Of a stretch of DNA of 64,000 bases, positions 36,127 through 44,232 are shown piece by piece. The DNA lies in contig JAFGOY010000038.1 in assembly GCA_016926255.1 (NCBI GenBank), forward strand, positions 1 through 64,000, read 5' to 3'. Both the position numbers and the translations under genes were made by a program. The stretch is from Anaerolineae bacterium. Its GTDB lineage: Bacteria > Chloroflexota > Anaerolineae > Aggregatilineales > UBA3940. The notes below the pieces were generated by a model that was given only the letters and a program-made list of their open reading frames with translations, made no database searches and was not told the DNA's origin. Every line of letters starts with the position of its first letter. The first letter of the stretch is position 1.

Positions 36127-37914
36127 TTAGCTGAGTGCTTCCTTGTCGATCAGGAAGTGATCCATGACCAGCAGTTCGAGTGCCCCCTTCTTGAACGTGC
36201 TCAGGGCATTCTGCGGCGTGGTGACAATCGGCTCACCGCGCAGGTTGAAGCTGGTGTTGAGCAAAACCGGGACTCCGGTCGCTTCGCCGAACTTCCTGAT
36301 CGTATGGTAGTAAAGGTAGTTGTCTTCCTCACGTACCGATTGGAGCCGCCCACCGCCGTTGACGTGCGTTACTGCCGGAATGACCGCCTGCTTGTCCTCC
36401 GGGATGGGCCGGACGACGAGCATGTAGCGCGGTGTTGTCTGCCCAGCATAAGGCCCCATGTCAAAATATTCGGTCTGGTTCTCTTCGGTGATCACCGGGG
36501 CAAAGGGGCGGAACGGTTCGCGGAACTTAATTTTGACGTTGACAATCTCTTTCATCTCCGCCCGGCGCGGGTCGGCGAGAATGCTGCGGTTGCCCAGCGC
36601 ACGCGGCCCCCATTCGAAGCGGCCCTGATACCAACCGACCACGCCGCCGTCGAGCAGGGTATCGACGGTGCGGTCGAGCAGTTTGTCGGTATCTTCGATG
36701 TATTCGTAAGGAACGCCGTCGGCATCGAGCGCCGCGCGGATTTCGTCGGTGGAGTAGCCTTTGCCGTAGTAGACCTGCTTCATCACGAACTTGCGGGGCT
36801 TGTTCAAGAGAACATGATACACGTAGAGCGCCGCACCCAGCGCACCACCGGCATCGCCCGCTTCGGGCTGGATGAACAATTCTTCGAAAGGCGTGTTTTC
36901 GAGGATTTTGCCGTTGGCAACGCTGTTGAGCGCCACACCACCGGCCATCACCAGATTCTTCGAGCCGGTGCGCGCATAGGCCTGATTGGCCATCTTGATG
37001 ATGACCTCTTCGGTGACGCGCTGAATACTGGCAGCAACGTCGGCATAGCGCTGGTTTTCCAGCGCTTCATGACCATTGCGATCAGGGTGTGTGGTCGGCG
37101 TGAAAAATTCACTCTCGGCAACACGCGGCGGGCCAAACAGGTTGATGAATTTACGGTTGAAAGTACGGCGCGGCGAGTAGTGGTATGTAAAATAATCCAT
37201 GTTGAGGGAGAAGCTGCCATCGTCACCGATATTGATCAGCTTGTAGACCTTGTCCATGTAATTCGGTTCGCCGAAGGGAGCCATTCCCATCACTTTGTAT
37301 TCGCCGTTATTCACACGGAAGCCAAGATAGGCGGTGAAAGCAGAATACAGCAGCCCGATGGAGTGCGGGAACCTGACCTCGTCCAGCAGGGTGATTTCGT
37401 TGGTCCCCTCGCTGCCATCCCAATAGCCTTTGGCCTGCCCGATGGTCGCCGTCGTCCATTCGCCGACACCATCAACTGTCATCACCGCAGCCTCGTCGTA
37501 TGGCGAAGCAAAAAAGGCACTGGCAGCATGTGACATGTGATGCTCGGTAAACAGCAGTTTGTTGGCAGGGATTTTTAGCTTTTCGAGAAGCTGGGTCTTG
37601 ATCCACAGTTTTTCGTTGAACCAGGTGATCATCGATTCGCGGAAGACGCCGATAGACTGTGGCCAGGTCTGAAGAGAACTCAGCAGGATACGCTCAAACT
37701 TGAGCAGCGGTTTTTCATAGAAGACCACGTAGTCGAGATCGTCGCTGGTAATTCCGGCTTCTTCCATGCAAAAGTCGATGGCATGCTCAGGAAAACCCGA
37801 GTCATGCTTTTTGCGCGAAAACCGTTCTTCGGTCGAAGCAGCAATCAACTCACCATCTTCGATGATGCAGGCAGCCGAGTCGTGATAGTAGCAGGAAACA
37901 CCTAATATATACAT
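36127..37914 (-). CDS. NodU/CmcH/SxtI-family O-carbamoyltransferase
   Basis: 595 residues, cytosolic. The N-terminal half is the YrdC-independent, actin-like TobZ/NodU domain (MYILGVSCYYHDSAACIIEDG, EERFSRKKHDSGFP, HHMSHAASAFFASPYDEA, MTVDGVGEWTT). The C-terminal half is the Carbam_trans_C domain (ALNSVANGKI, GRFEWGPRALGNRSILADPR, NTSFNLRGEPIV). It uses carbamoyl phosphate and ATP to carbamoylate a hydroxyl group; the acceptor is unknown. No polyketide, saxitoxin or nodulation genes are near, so this is a stand-alone unit with DUF5989. Confidence 0.93.
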   Translation of the reverse strand: MYILGVSCYYHDSAACIIEDGELIAASTEERFSRKKHDSGFPEHAIDFCMEEAGITSDDLDYVVFYEKPLLKFERILLSSLQTWPQSIGVFRESMITWFNEKLWIKTQLLEKLKIPANKLLFTEHHMSHAASAFFASPYDEAAVMTVDGVGEWTTATIGQAKGYWDGSEGTNEITLLDEVRFPHSIGLLYSAFTAYLGFRVNNGEYKVMGMAPFGEPNYMDKVYKLINIGDDGSFSLNMDYFTYHYSPRRTFNRKFINLFGPPRVAESEFFTPTTHPDRNGHEALENQRYADVAASIQRVTEEVIIKMANQAYARTGSKNLVMAGGVALNSVANGKILENTPFEELFIQPEAGDAGGALGAALYVYHVLLNKPRKFVMKQVYYGKGYSTDEIRAALDADGVPYEYIEDTDKLLDRTVDTLLDGGVVGWYQGRFEWGPRALGNRSILADPRRAEMKEIVNVKIKFREPFRPFAPVITEENQTEYFDMGPYAGQTTPRYMLVVRPIPEDKQAVIPAVTHVNGGGRLQSVREEDNYLYYHTIRKFGEATGVPVLLNTSFNLRGEPIVTTPQNALSTFKKGALELLVMDHFLIDKEALS

Positions 37915-38166
37915 TGTATGAAGTACATCCTTTTAATTGACAGGATTTGCTCAGGTGAAAATCAGGAACCCAGTATTCACCTGACGAAAGTCACTTCGAT
38001 CTGGTTCTTCAGTGACTTGCTCACTTATTCAGAACCGGGTTAACGTTATATTCTCAAACCCGGCGTATTATATCTAGAGAATTGAACAATGCCGAATCAT
38101 GTTGACAAGAATTATCTCTATTAACCATATCTTCTCGACCGCAAAAATGCGAAATGTTTTACGATC
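37915..38166. promoter_or_regulatory. Divergent intergenic region with three consecutive inverted repeats
   Basis: Three perfect inverted repeats follow one another: TCAGGTGAA/TTCACCTGA (37951-37959 and 37976-37984), AAGTCACT/AGTGACTT (37988-37995 and 38011-38018) and CCGGGTT/AACCCGG (38035-38041 and 38057-38063). A minus-strand TATAAT (38072-38067) could start the carbamoyltransferase transcript, which would then carry the first two as leader hairpins. A plus-strand TTGACA (38102-38107) with CATATC (38126-38131) may serve the RNA methyltransferase gene. Confidence 0.5.
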
Positions 38167-39423
38167 ATGCCTGAACGAATAGAGGAAACAGTGACTACTC
38201 CTTTCAAACTGGAATTAACCGGAATGGCGCACGGTGGGTCAGCGCTGGGACGCCACGAGGGACGAGTTGTATTTGTCCCATATGCGATCCCAGGTGAGAC
38301 AATCACCGCACGCATTCTTGAAGATAAACGCAAATTCGCGACCGGCGAAATAGTCGAGGTGATCGAAGAATCACCCGATCGGGTCGATCCGCTCTGCCCG
38401 CACTTTGGGCCGGGGAAATGCGGCGGCTGCCAGTGGCAGCACATCGACTATGGCCGCCAGCTTGAACTCAAACGCGAGGTCGTAGTCGACCAATTGCGGC
38501 GGGTGGGGAAATTCGACAATCCAATCGTCCACCCGACCATCGCCAGCCCGATCGAGTGGGGCTACCGCTGCCATTCGACGTTTACCTCACTGCCCGGCGG
38601 AGAACTCGGCTTTTACAGTGACGACAACAGCCAGGTCGTTCCACTCGACACCTGCCTGATTCTTGACGATTCCCTGCTCGAATTGTTCAAGCAGTTGACG
38701 CTGGACGACGAGAATATCGAACGAATCAAATTCCAGGTTGGCAGCGAACCGGACGACCGGATGATCATATTCATAACGACCGACGACCTAGCCCCAGAGG
38801 TGGAGGTCGATTTCCCAATCTCGATCAATTTACTGCTCTCCGACAACGAGCCGGTCAACCTGATCGGCAGCCCGCAGGTGACCTACCAGATTTTCGACCG
38901 GTCGTTTCGTGTTACCGCCGGGGGCTTCTTCCAGGTCAACCCGCCTATGGCCGAAGTGCTGGTCGACCTGGTGCTGCAACGGTTGAATTTACAGGGCGTC
39001 GAATCAGTGCTCGACCTGTACAGCGGGGTGGGCTTGTTTACTGCCTTCATCGCCGGGAGAGCCGACTATGTATTGAGCGTCGAGAGCTACCCGCCAGCGG
39101 TAACCGATGCAGAGATCAACCTCGACGACCTGGAAAACATCGATCTTGTGGAAGGCCCGGTTGAGGACGTTTTAGAAGACCTGGACGGTCCGTTCGACGC
39201 GGTTGTCGTCGATCCACCGCGCACGGGAATGACCAATGAGGTCATTGACGAACTGGCGCGGCTGAACAGCCCGACGTTAGTCTATGTCAGTTGTGACCCG
39301 GCGACGTTGGCCCGCGACGCGCAGAAGTTGGTCAGGCAGGGCTATCGGTTGATCGATACCCAGCCGGTCGATATGTTCCCGCAGACTTATCATGTTGAAT
39401 CGGTTGCCACATTTCGCAGATAG
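38167..39423 (+). CDS. RlmD/TrmA-family RNA (uracil-5-)-methyltransferase
   Basis: 418 residues. An N-terminal TRAM domain (about 10-70, GRVVFVPYAIPGETITARILEDK) is followed by Cys residues of the RumA-type Fe-S site (LCPHFGPGKCGGCQWQH), a Rossmann methyltransferase core (VLDLYSGVGLFTAFIAG) and the catalytic Cys in LVYVSCDPATLARD; PPRTGM and the final DMFPQTYHVESVA match the family. It probably makes m5U in rRNA or tRNA; which one cannot be told. ATG start. Confidence 0.92.
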   Translation: MPERIEETVTTPFKLELTGMAHGGSALGRHEGRVVFVPYAIPGETITARILEDKRKFATGEIVEVIEESPDRVDPLCPHFGPGKCGGCQWQHIDYGRQLELKREVVVDQLRRVGKFDNPIVHPTIASPIEWGYRCHSTFTSLPGGELGFYSDDNSQVVPLDTCLILDDSLLELFKQLTLDDENIERIKFQVGSEPDDRMIIFITTDDLAPEVEVDFPISINLLLSDNEPVNLIGSPQVTYQIFDRSFRVTAGGFFQVNPPMAEVLVDLVLQRLNLQGVESVLDLYSGVGLFTAFIAGRADYVLSVESYPPAVTDAEINLDDLENIDLVEGPVEDVLEDLDGPFDAVVVDPPRTGMTNEVIDELARLNSPTLVYVSCDPATLARDAQKLVRQGYRLIDTQPVDMFPQTYHVESVATFRR

Positions 39424-39464
39424 TGGCCGTTTGAGAACTTTTTTGGAGCTAAAAGGAGTCCAAG

Positions 39465-40145
39465 ATGCAGTACAAGATCACAGGAACGACCATGCAGGCA
39501 CTTGATGTTCTTCTCCAACAGGGCGAGTCCGTTTTTACCGAAGCAGGCGGCATGGCCTGGTACCGGGGCAGCGTCAATATGGAAACCAATATGCCGGGGG
39601 GCATTCTGGGAGGGCTGGGGCGTGCTGTGTCCGGCGAATCATTGTTTCTGACTACCTACAAGGCAACATCTGAGAAAGCGGTGGTCACGTTTACCCCCGA
39701 AGCACCCGGATCAATTGTGGCAGTGGAACTCGCGGCGGGGCAGACTGTCATCGCCCAGCGGGACGCCTTTATGTGCGCCCAGCAGGGGGTACAGCTTGCC
39801 GTCCACTTCAAGCAGAGGTTGGGTGCAGGATTGTTTGGCGGCGAAGGGTTTATCCTCCAGAAGGTCACCGGGCCGGGCGCGGCGTTTTTCGAGATCGATG
39901 GCGAAATACGGGAGTTCGAGTTGAGTGACAGAGAGACGATCCGGATCGACCCAGGGCATATCGCCATGTTCGAGGCAACAGTACGACATGACATCGAGCG
40001 AGTAAAAGGTGTGGCAAATGTCCTGTTCGGCGGGGAAGGATTGTTCCTGGCAACGCTAACCGGGCCGGGCAAAGTCTGGCTGCAAACAATGCCTCTCAAC
40101 AACCTGATCGCCAAGATCGCTTCCCGGATGCCTAAGAGCAGTTGA
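39465..40145 (+). CDS. TIGR00266/AIM24-family protein
   Basis: 226 residues, all-beta. Starts MQYKITGTTMQALDVLLQQGESVFTEAGGMAWY, the family opening, and contains repeated strands with LFLTTYKAT, TIVAVEL-like and ILQKVTGPG and FLATLTGPGKVWLQT. The fold is related to tryptophan-RNA-binding attenuation protein-like barrels, but the function is not established. The ATG follows AAAGGAG. A bidirectional terminator follows it. Confidence 0.88.
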   Translation: MQYKITGTTMQALDVLLQQGESVFTEAGGMAWYRGSVNMETNMPGGILGGLGRAVSGESLFLTTYKATSEKAVVTFTPEAPGSIVAVELAAGQTVIAQRDAFMCAQQGVQLAVHFKQRLGAGLFGGEGFILQKVTGPGAAFFEIDGEIREFELSDRETIRIDPGHIAMFEATVRHDIERVKGVANVLFGGEGLFLATLTGPGKVWLQTMPLNNLIAKIASRMPKSS

Positions 40146-40176
40146 CGGCTGTTGCATAACACCGACGCAAAAAGTG

Positions 40177-40209
40177 AAACGGGGCATCCCTCTGAGGGTG
40201 CCCCGTTTT
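40177..40209. terminator. Bidirectional terminator between TIGR00266 gene and jag
   Basis: AAACGGGGCA-T-CCCT pairs with AGGG-T-GCCCCGTTTT; one long stem with an A-tract before and a T-tract after, so it works in both directions. Confidence 0.85.
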
Positions 40210-40224
40210 GTGCTATCTCTGGAA

Positions 40225-41052
40225 TTACTTGCCAAGCACCGGGATGATGGTCACCTTGCGTTGATCGCCAGCGCCAACACTCTCGGTCGAGACACTTTGA
40301 TCGCCGCGCAGGGCGATGTGAATGATTCGCCGTTCGTTGGGTGGCATTGGTTCCAGCGTAACAGTGCGCCCCATCCGGCAGGCCTGATCAGCCATACGCT
40401 TGGCCAGCTTGCGCAATGACTGCTCGCGCCGCATCTTGTAGCCTTCGACATCGACAACAATGTTGGCGCGACGCTGTAGTTCACGGCTGACGATCAAGCG
40501 GGTGATATACTGCACTGCGTTGAGCGTCTCCCCACGACGCCCGATCAGAATGCCCAGGTCCGGGCCGTGAATATCCAGTACCCAGGGTGGTTCCTCATCA
40601 GACGACTCGGCCTCGGCACGATAAGTTTCTACCTCTGCCTGAATCTCCATCTGGGAAAGCAGTTCGCGCAGCGTTTCGGCTGAGATACGGGCTTCTTCCT
40701 CCGTAGTCAAATCGACTGCAATTTGCCTGCCAACCTGATATGACTGCTCCTCGTCTTCGTCGTCTTCGTCAACCGGGTAAAACGGCTCGTCGGGGATTTC
40801 GTCATCGGGCATGGCGGGCGGTTCAGGCTCAGGCATTTCTTCTGGTTCGGGGTACCGGGGTGGCTTCAGGGGTGTAAGGCGAACAACCGCATTACGGCTG
40901 CCCATCCCCAATACGCCCCGGCTTCCTTCTTCGATGATTTCGATGATTACATCATCGCGGGTCAGCCCTAAGCGGCGAAGCCCGTTATCAATCGCTTCTT
41001 CCAGAGAGGGAGCAGTAATATCAATAGGTTTCAGCGACTCGTTGTCACTCAT
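40225..41052 (-). CDS. jag: Jag/KhpB RNA-binding protein
   Basis: 275 residues from the ATG at 41052 (MSDNESLK) with GTGAGGT upstream; the open frame continues to a TTG at 41070. Domains in order: Jag-N (about 5-60, SLEEAIDNGLRRLGL, EGSRGVLGMG), a long acidic Pro-rich linker (about 65-115), KH domain (ILIGRRGETLNAVQYI) and R3H domain (RRIIHIALRGDQSV). Jag (EloR/KhpB) binds RNA with KhpA and is linked to cell elongation. The gene lies downstream of yidC, the usual arrangement. Confidence 0.93.
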   Translation of the reverse strand: MSDNESLKPIDITAPSLEEAIDNGLRRLGLTRDDVIIEIIEEGSRGVLGMGSRNAVVRLTPLKPPRYPEPEEMPEPEPPAMPDDEIPDEPFYPVDEDDEDEEQSYQVGRQIAVDLTTEEEARISAETLRELLSQMEIQAEVETYRAEAESSDEEPPWVLDIHGPDLGILIGRRGETLNAVQYITRLIVSRELQRRANIVVDVEGYKMRREQSLRKLAKRMADQACRMGRTVTLEPMPPNERRIIHIALRGDQSVSTESVGAGDQRKVTIIPVLGK

Positions 41053-41192
41053 AGATTTAACCTCACGCAATAGGTAAAAACCAATCTGGTATTTCCGTAG
41101 GTTTTCACTCGATGTAAGCCTCTCGATACAACGACTTACATTAACCGGCGGCTGCGTCCAGGAAATTGATGGCAGGCCGGGTAATGGCGTTT

Positions 41193-42035
41193 CTATTTCT
41201 TGGCACTGCTTCTGCCGCGCCCTTTACCCTTCGGCTCTTCGGGTTGGGGAAGCCCTAACAACCCGGTCAGACTGAAGCTGCCATCTTCTGTGCCGAAAAG
41301 GTTTTTCAGGCTCGACCGTCCCATCGCCGTGTAGGTGACGATACCGATAATGTTTGAAACAACCCAGTAGATCGACAGACCCGAAGGCAGGGTCAGGGAG
41401 ATGTAGCCAATAAACAGCGGCATGGTGACCTGCATGGAACGACTCATCGCCGCTGCCTGATCCTGCGCCCCACCCGAACTGGGAGGAGTCATGAGCTTCT
41501 GCTGGAGCCAGGTAGTCAGAACGACCAGTATGGGCAAGACGTAGATCGGATCGGGAGCAGCAAGATTCAACCACCACACATGGCTGTTGAGCGGGATCAG
41601 GGCAGAAGGATTGGGCAGCCAGGCCAACGCCTCCGGCAGAGGATGATAGATATGCTGAGACAGTTCAATAAGCTGGAGTGGCGACGCTGCCAGGGAACGG
41701 GTAATCGTCTGGTATAAGCCGATCAGAATTGGGAACTGGATCAGGGTGGGGAGACACCCACCAAGCGGGTTGACTCCGGCCTCACGATACAACTCCATCG
41801 TCTTTTTCTGCTGAGTCTCAGGATCGCTTTTGTATTTTTCCTGAATCTCTTTGAGTTGAGGTTGGATTTCCTGCATACTGGTCGTTGATTTCTGCTGCCG
41901 CCAAGTAAGCGGAAAAACAAGAAGCCGGATCAGCACCGTCAGAACCAGCAGAGCGATGATATAGTTGTCTCCAAATAATCCATAGAACCAGATCAGGAGA
42001 TTGACCAAAGGGTCGATAATAAGCGTATTCCACAT
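41193..42035 (-). CDS. yidC: Membrane protein insertase YidC
   Basis: 280 residues of the YidC/Oxa1/SpoIIIJ type without the large periplasmic domain. The first helix starts near residue 5; the positively charged groove residue is in VLIRLLVFPLTWRQQKS. The following helical-hairpin segment (MQEIQPQLKEIQEKYK, MELYREAGVNPLGGCLPTLIQFP) is the family signature; five membrane segments are expected. The tail is basic (GKGRGRSSAKK), fitting ribosome contact. No lipobox is seen. The gene follows the PQQ lipoprotein gene after 19 bp. Confidence 0.95.
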   Translation of the reverse strand: MWNTLIIDPLVNLLIWFYGLFGDNYIIALLVLTVLIRLLVFPLTWRQQKSTTSMQEIQPQLKEIQEKYKSDPETQQKKTMELYREAGVNPLGGCLPTLIQFPILIGLYQTITRSLAASPLQLIELSQHIYHPLPEALAWLPNPSALIPLNSHVWWLNLAAPDPIYVLPILVVLTTWLQQKLMTPPSSGGAQDQAAAMSRSMQVTMPLFIGYISLTLPSGLSIYWVVSNIIGIVTYTAMGRSSLKNLFGTEDGSFSLTGLLGLPQPEEPKGKGRGRSSAKK

Positions 42036-42054
42036 AAAATTAGTTCTCCCCTAA

Positions 42055-43251
42055 TCAGGAATCAACCGATGAGAACGTCCAGCGTTCTAGCATGGTTTCT
42101 CGGTCTAAGGCATGGATTTGATAAGTACTCTGATGATCCCCGATTAGCAGTAAATCGCCATAAAGCACCGGAGGCGCGTAGATCACAACAGAACGATTGC
42201 TTGTGTTTGTATTAAAGAATAGGAATTTCGATGTAAACTCGGCCTCGACACTCACCGATGAAACCGCTTTGGTGCCATCCTCGATATTCAGGACGTGTAC
42301 ATTATCGCCCTCAGCCGTACCGACAGATACAACCGCCACCCGCTGGCCATCCTCACGGTCGAAGAGAATCGGAGCACCCACAACCGGACCGCGCGCATCG
42401 AAAACCCACTGTTCTTCCCCGGTGCTGGCATCCAGGGCAAAGACATTTCCGTCGAGATCGGCACCAACCAGCCGCCCGGTCTCTTCGTCAAAGGTGGGGC
42501 TACTCCAGACCCAGTTTTCGGTTTCGTAAGACCAGAGAATATCCCGGGTTTCAATATCCAGGGCATAGACATGATTGTTGAAACTACCAAAATAGAGTAC
42601 GCCATCGTTGGTGCTGGGCGTCCCGACAATGGCTCCCATTTCCGGGTCAAGCTCGGTACCATTAGCCGGGAACTGCCACTGCAGATCGCCGGTCGCCGCA
42701 TCGAGGGCATAAAGGTGCCGGTCGAGGGAAGTGACGTAAAGCGTACCGTCATCAAGCAGAGGAGTCGACCAGATGTCACGCTCGGTGGCAAAAGTCCAGG
42801 CAGTGCTGCCCTCTTCACGATCCAGGGCATAGACAACCCCATTGACCGCCCCGGCATAGATCATCTCATCGCCGATCACTGCGCTACCGATGAACCGCGC
42901 GTTATCCGTCTCGAATGTCCAACGCAGCGATCCATTGGCCCGGTTCAGAACATGAAGCATGTCCGTATAATCGGTCACGACGACAATATCGTCATCGACG
43001 GCAGGCGCAGCATAGAAAGTTCGCGTGCGATCGGCTTCAGATGGATATACCCAGAGTTCACTATTTATCTCAGGGTCAATGGCAAAAACCTGTGCCCCGG
43101 CAGCAAGGTAGATCGCATCATCCGTCGCCGTTATACCCGGCCAACTGGAACCGGTGAAACGTGACGCCTGGCTGGATGCACAGCCAGTCAAAGATACCGC
43201 CAGCACAAACAAGGCGATACCCGGCAACCAGTATCGGTTAGTTCTTATCAT
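42055..43251 (-). CDS. PQQ-type beta-propeller lipoprotein inside the rpmH-yidC cluster
   Basis: 398 residues. The signal ends in VSLTGC (lipidated Cys near residue 24). The rest is a PQQ/BamB-like propeller with regular blades containing xxWxF/Y motifs: [49 protein letters not shown]. It overlaps yidD by 4 bp (start within its end) and ends 19 bp before yidC. BamB belongs to the outer-membrane Bam complex; I do not infer that here. Its place suggests a role near membrane protein insertion, but no direct evidence is available. Confidence 0.85.
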   Translation of the reverse strand: MIRTNRYWLPGIALFVLAVSLTGCASSQASRFTGSSWPGITATDDAIYLAAGAQVFAIDPEINSELWVYPSEADRTRTFYAAPAVDDDIVVVTDYTDMLHVLNRANGSLRWTFETDNARFIGSAVIGDEMIYAGAVNGVVYALDREEGSTAWTFATERDIWSTPLLDDGTLYVTSLDRHLYALDAATGDLQWQFPANGTELDPEMGAIVGTPSTNDGVLYFGSFNNHVYALDIETRDILWSYETENWVWSSPTFDEETGRLVGADLDGNVFALDASTGEEQWVFDARGPVVGAPILFDREDGQRVAVVSVGTAEGDNVHVLNIEDGTKAVSSVSVEAEFTSKFLFFNTNTSNRSVVIYAPPVLYGDLLLIGDHQSTYQIHALDRETMLERWTFSSVDS

Positions 43252-43475
43252 GGAAAATGGAACTCCTCAGGAACAGGGTCGTAGCCGCCTGGGTTAAACG
43301 GGTGACAACGTGAAACACGCTTAATCGCCAGCCAACCTCCCCGGAATAAGCCAAAACGATCAATAGCCTCGTATCCGTAATGCGAACAACTTGGCGTGAA
43401 TCGACAAGCTGGGGGCAAAATACGCGAAAGCGTTTTTTGATAGAGGCGAATCAACCCCAGGGCAATATATTTCAT
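43248..43475 (-). CDS. yidD: YidD membrane protein insertion efficiency factor
   Basis: 75 residues. Family motifs: [27 protein letters not shown], then [33 protein letters not shown]. The Cys residues are conserved. An amphipathic N-terminus associates with the inner membrane face. It overlaps rnpA by 4 bp and the next gene by 4 bp, so three genes are translationally coupled. It aids insertion of proteins by YidC. Confidence 0.95.
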   Translation of the reverse strand: MKYIALGLIRLYQKTLSRILPPACRFTPSCSHYGYEAIDRFGLFRGGWLAIKRVSRCHPFNPGGYDPVPEEFHFP

Positions 43476-43822
43476 AAATGAACTTTTTCAAGCAGTCTGG
43501 CCAATACAAATAAACGTCCCAGTTCCGTCACAAGCTGATGATAGGTGATAGCGGCTGCCGATTGCCGGGCGATTATTACAACGTCATATCCTTCCGGCAA
43601 GTTTGACAGCCAGGACTGAACCGCTGCTCGCAGACGCCGTTTCAACTGGTTGCGAGTCACCGCATTACCAATGCGGCGGCTGACGATAAATCCAAACCGG
43701 TTGTGAGGCAGTCCGTTGGGCAAAACGTTCAGAATCAACTTATTGCTCTGCCACCGCCGCCCTTCCTCGCGCAGCCGCGAAAAATCTTGAGATCGTCTCA
43801 AGCGGAGATGCCGGGCAAGCAT
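43472..43822 (-). CDS. rnpA: Ribonuclease P protein component
   Basis: 116 residues. It assists the RNase P RNA in tRNA 5' maturation. Motifs: [19 protein letters not shown] at the start, [25 protein letters not shown] in the centre (the family RNR-like basic motif, here NQLKRRLR) and [10 protein letters not shown]. It starts 27 bp after the rpmH stop and ends overlapping yidD. Confidence 0.95.
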   Translation of the reverse strand: MLARHLRLRRSQDFSRLREEGRRWQSNKLILNVLPNGLPHNRFGFIVSRRIGNAVTRNQLKRRLRAAVQSWLSNLPEGYDVVIIARQSAAAITYHQLVTELGRLFVLARLLEKVHL

Positions 43823-43849
43823 CGACAGCCATCCTGGGAGCTGACCAGA

Positions 43850-44023
43850 CTAACTATTCCAATTTACGTTTTTAACGTGCTTTGGTTGTGTGGCGAGGCT
43901 TTTACGTCCCTTTTGGCGACGGGCCTGCAAAACTTTACGGCCACCTTTTGTTTTCATCCGCTGCCGGAAACCATGAACACGGGCACGTCGGCGTTTCTTA
44001 GGTTGATATGTGCGTTTTGGCAT
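43850..44023 (-). CDS. rpmH: Ribosomal protein bL34
   Basis: 57 residues, read directly from the minus strand. It starts [20 protein letters not shown] and contains [20 protein letters not shown], the conserved bL34 sequence. A tail of about ten residues after it (ending in a Val-Asn-Trp-Asn-Ser stretch) makes it longer than the usual 44-47. It is the first gene of the rpmH-rnpA-yidD-lipoprotein-yidC-jag operon and has a near-consensus promoter. Confidence 0.97.
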   Translation of the reverse strand: MPKRTYQPKKRRRARVHGFRQRMKTKGGRKVLQARRQKGRKSLATQPKHVKNVNWNS

Positions 44024-44053
44024 GCTTACTCTCTCTCAAATGCGACAAATTAT

Positions 44054-44075
44054 CCGCCCCGTATAGGCGGGGCGG
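44054..44075 (-). promoter_or_regulatory. GC-rich hairpin in the rpmH leader
   Basis: CCGCCCCG and CGGGGCGG (44054-44061 with 44068-44075) pair perfectly. It lies between the rpmH promoter and start codon, about 31 nt before the ATG, without a T-tract, so it is a leader structure rather than a terminator. Confidence 0.55.
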
Positions 44076-44105
44076 CAAGTTCCATACGTTTTTTGACATC
44101 ATGAG

Positions 44106-44134
44106 ATTATAACGCAGGCAAAAATTGCGGTCAA
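44106..44134 (-). promoter_or_regulatory. rpmH operon promoter
   Basis: Minus-strand TTGACC (44134-44129), 17-bp spacer, TATAAT (44111-44106): 11 of 12 consensus bases. Transcription would start near 44099, giving a leader of about 76 nt. Confidence 0.85.
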
Positions 44135-44159
44135 AATGCGGTGATTTTTCAAACAAACA

Positions 44160-44205
44160 AGGCTGAAGTGTCGCTAAAACCAATTGTCCAGCGACACTCC
44201 AGCCT
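44160..44205 (-). terminator. Terminator of the 44233 lipoprotein gene
   Basis: AGGCTG-A-AGTGTCGCT pairs with AGCGACACT-C-CAGCCT (one mismatch) around a 14-nt loop. Minus-strand reading continues TTGTTTGTTTG. It insulates the rpmH promoter just downstream. Confidence 0.8.
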
Positions 44206-44232
44206 CTTAAGTGACTGTATCAAAGATGCGGC

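Noticed and set aside
36157-37533. 458-codon open frame on the plus strand opposite the carbamoyltransferase gene
   Set aside because: It has no recognisable domain and mirrors the codon bias of the strong gene on the other strand.
42295-43164. 289-codon frame opposite the PQQ lipoprotein gene
   Set aside because: The propeller repeats and lipobox on the minus strand identify the real gene.
42055-43251. Naming the PQQ lipoprotein BamB
   Set aside because: No Omp85/BamA or other outer-membrane genes are visible and the lineage is probably single-membraned; the fold alone is not enough.
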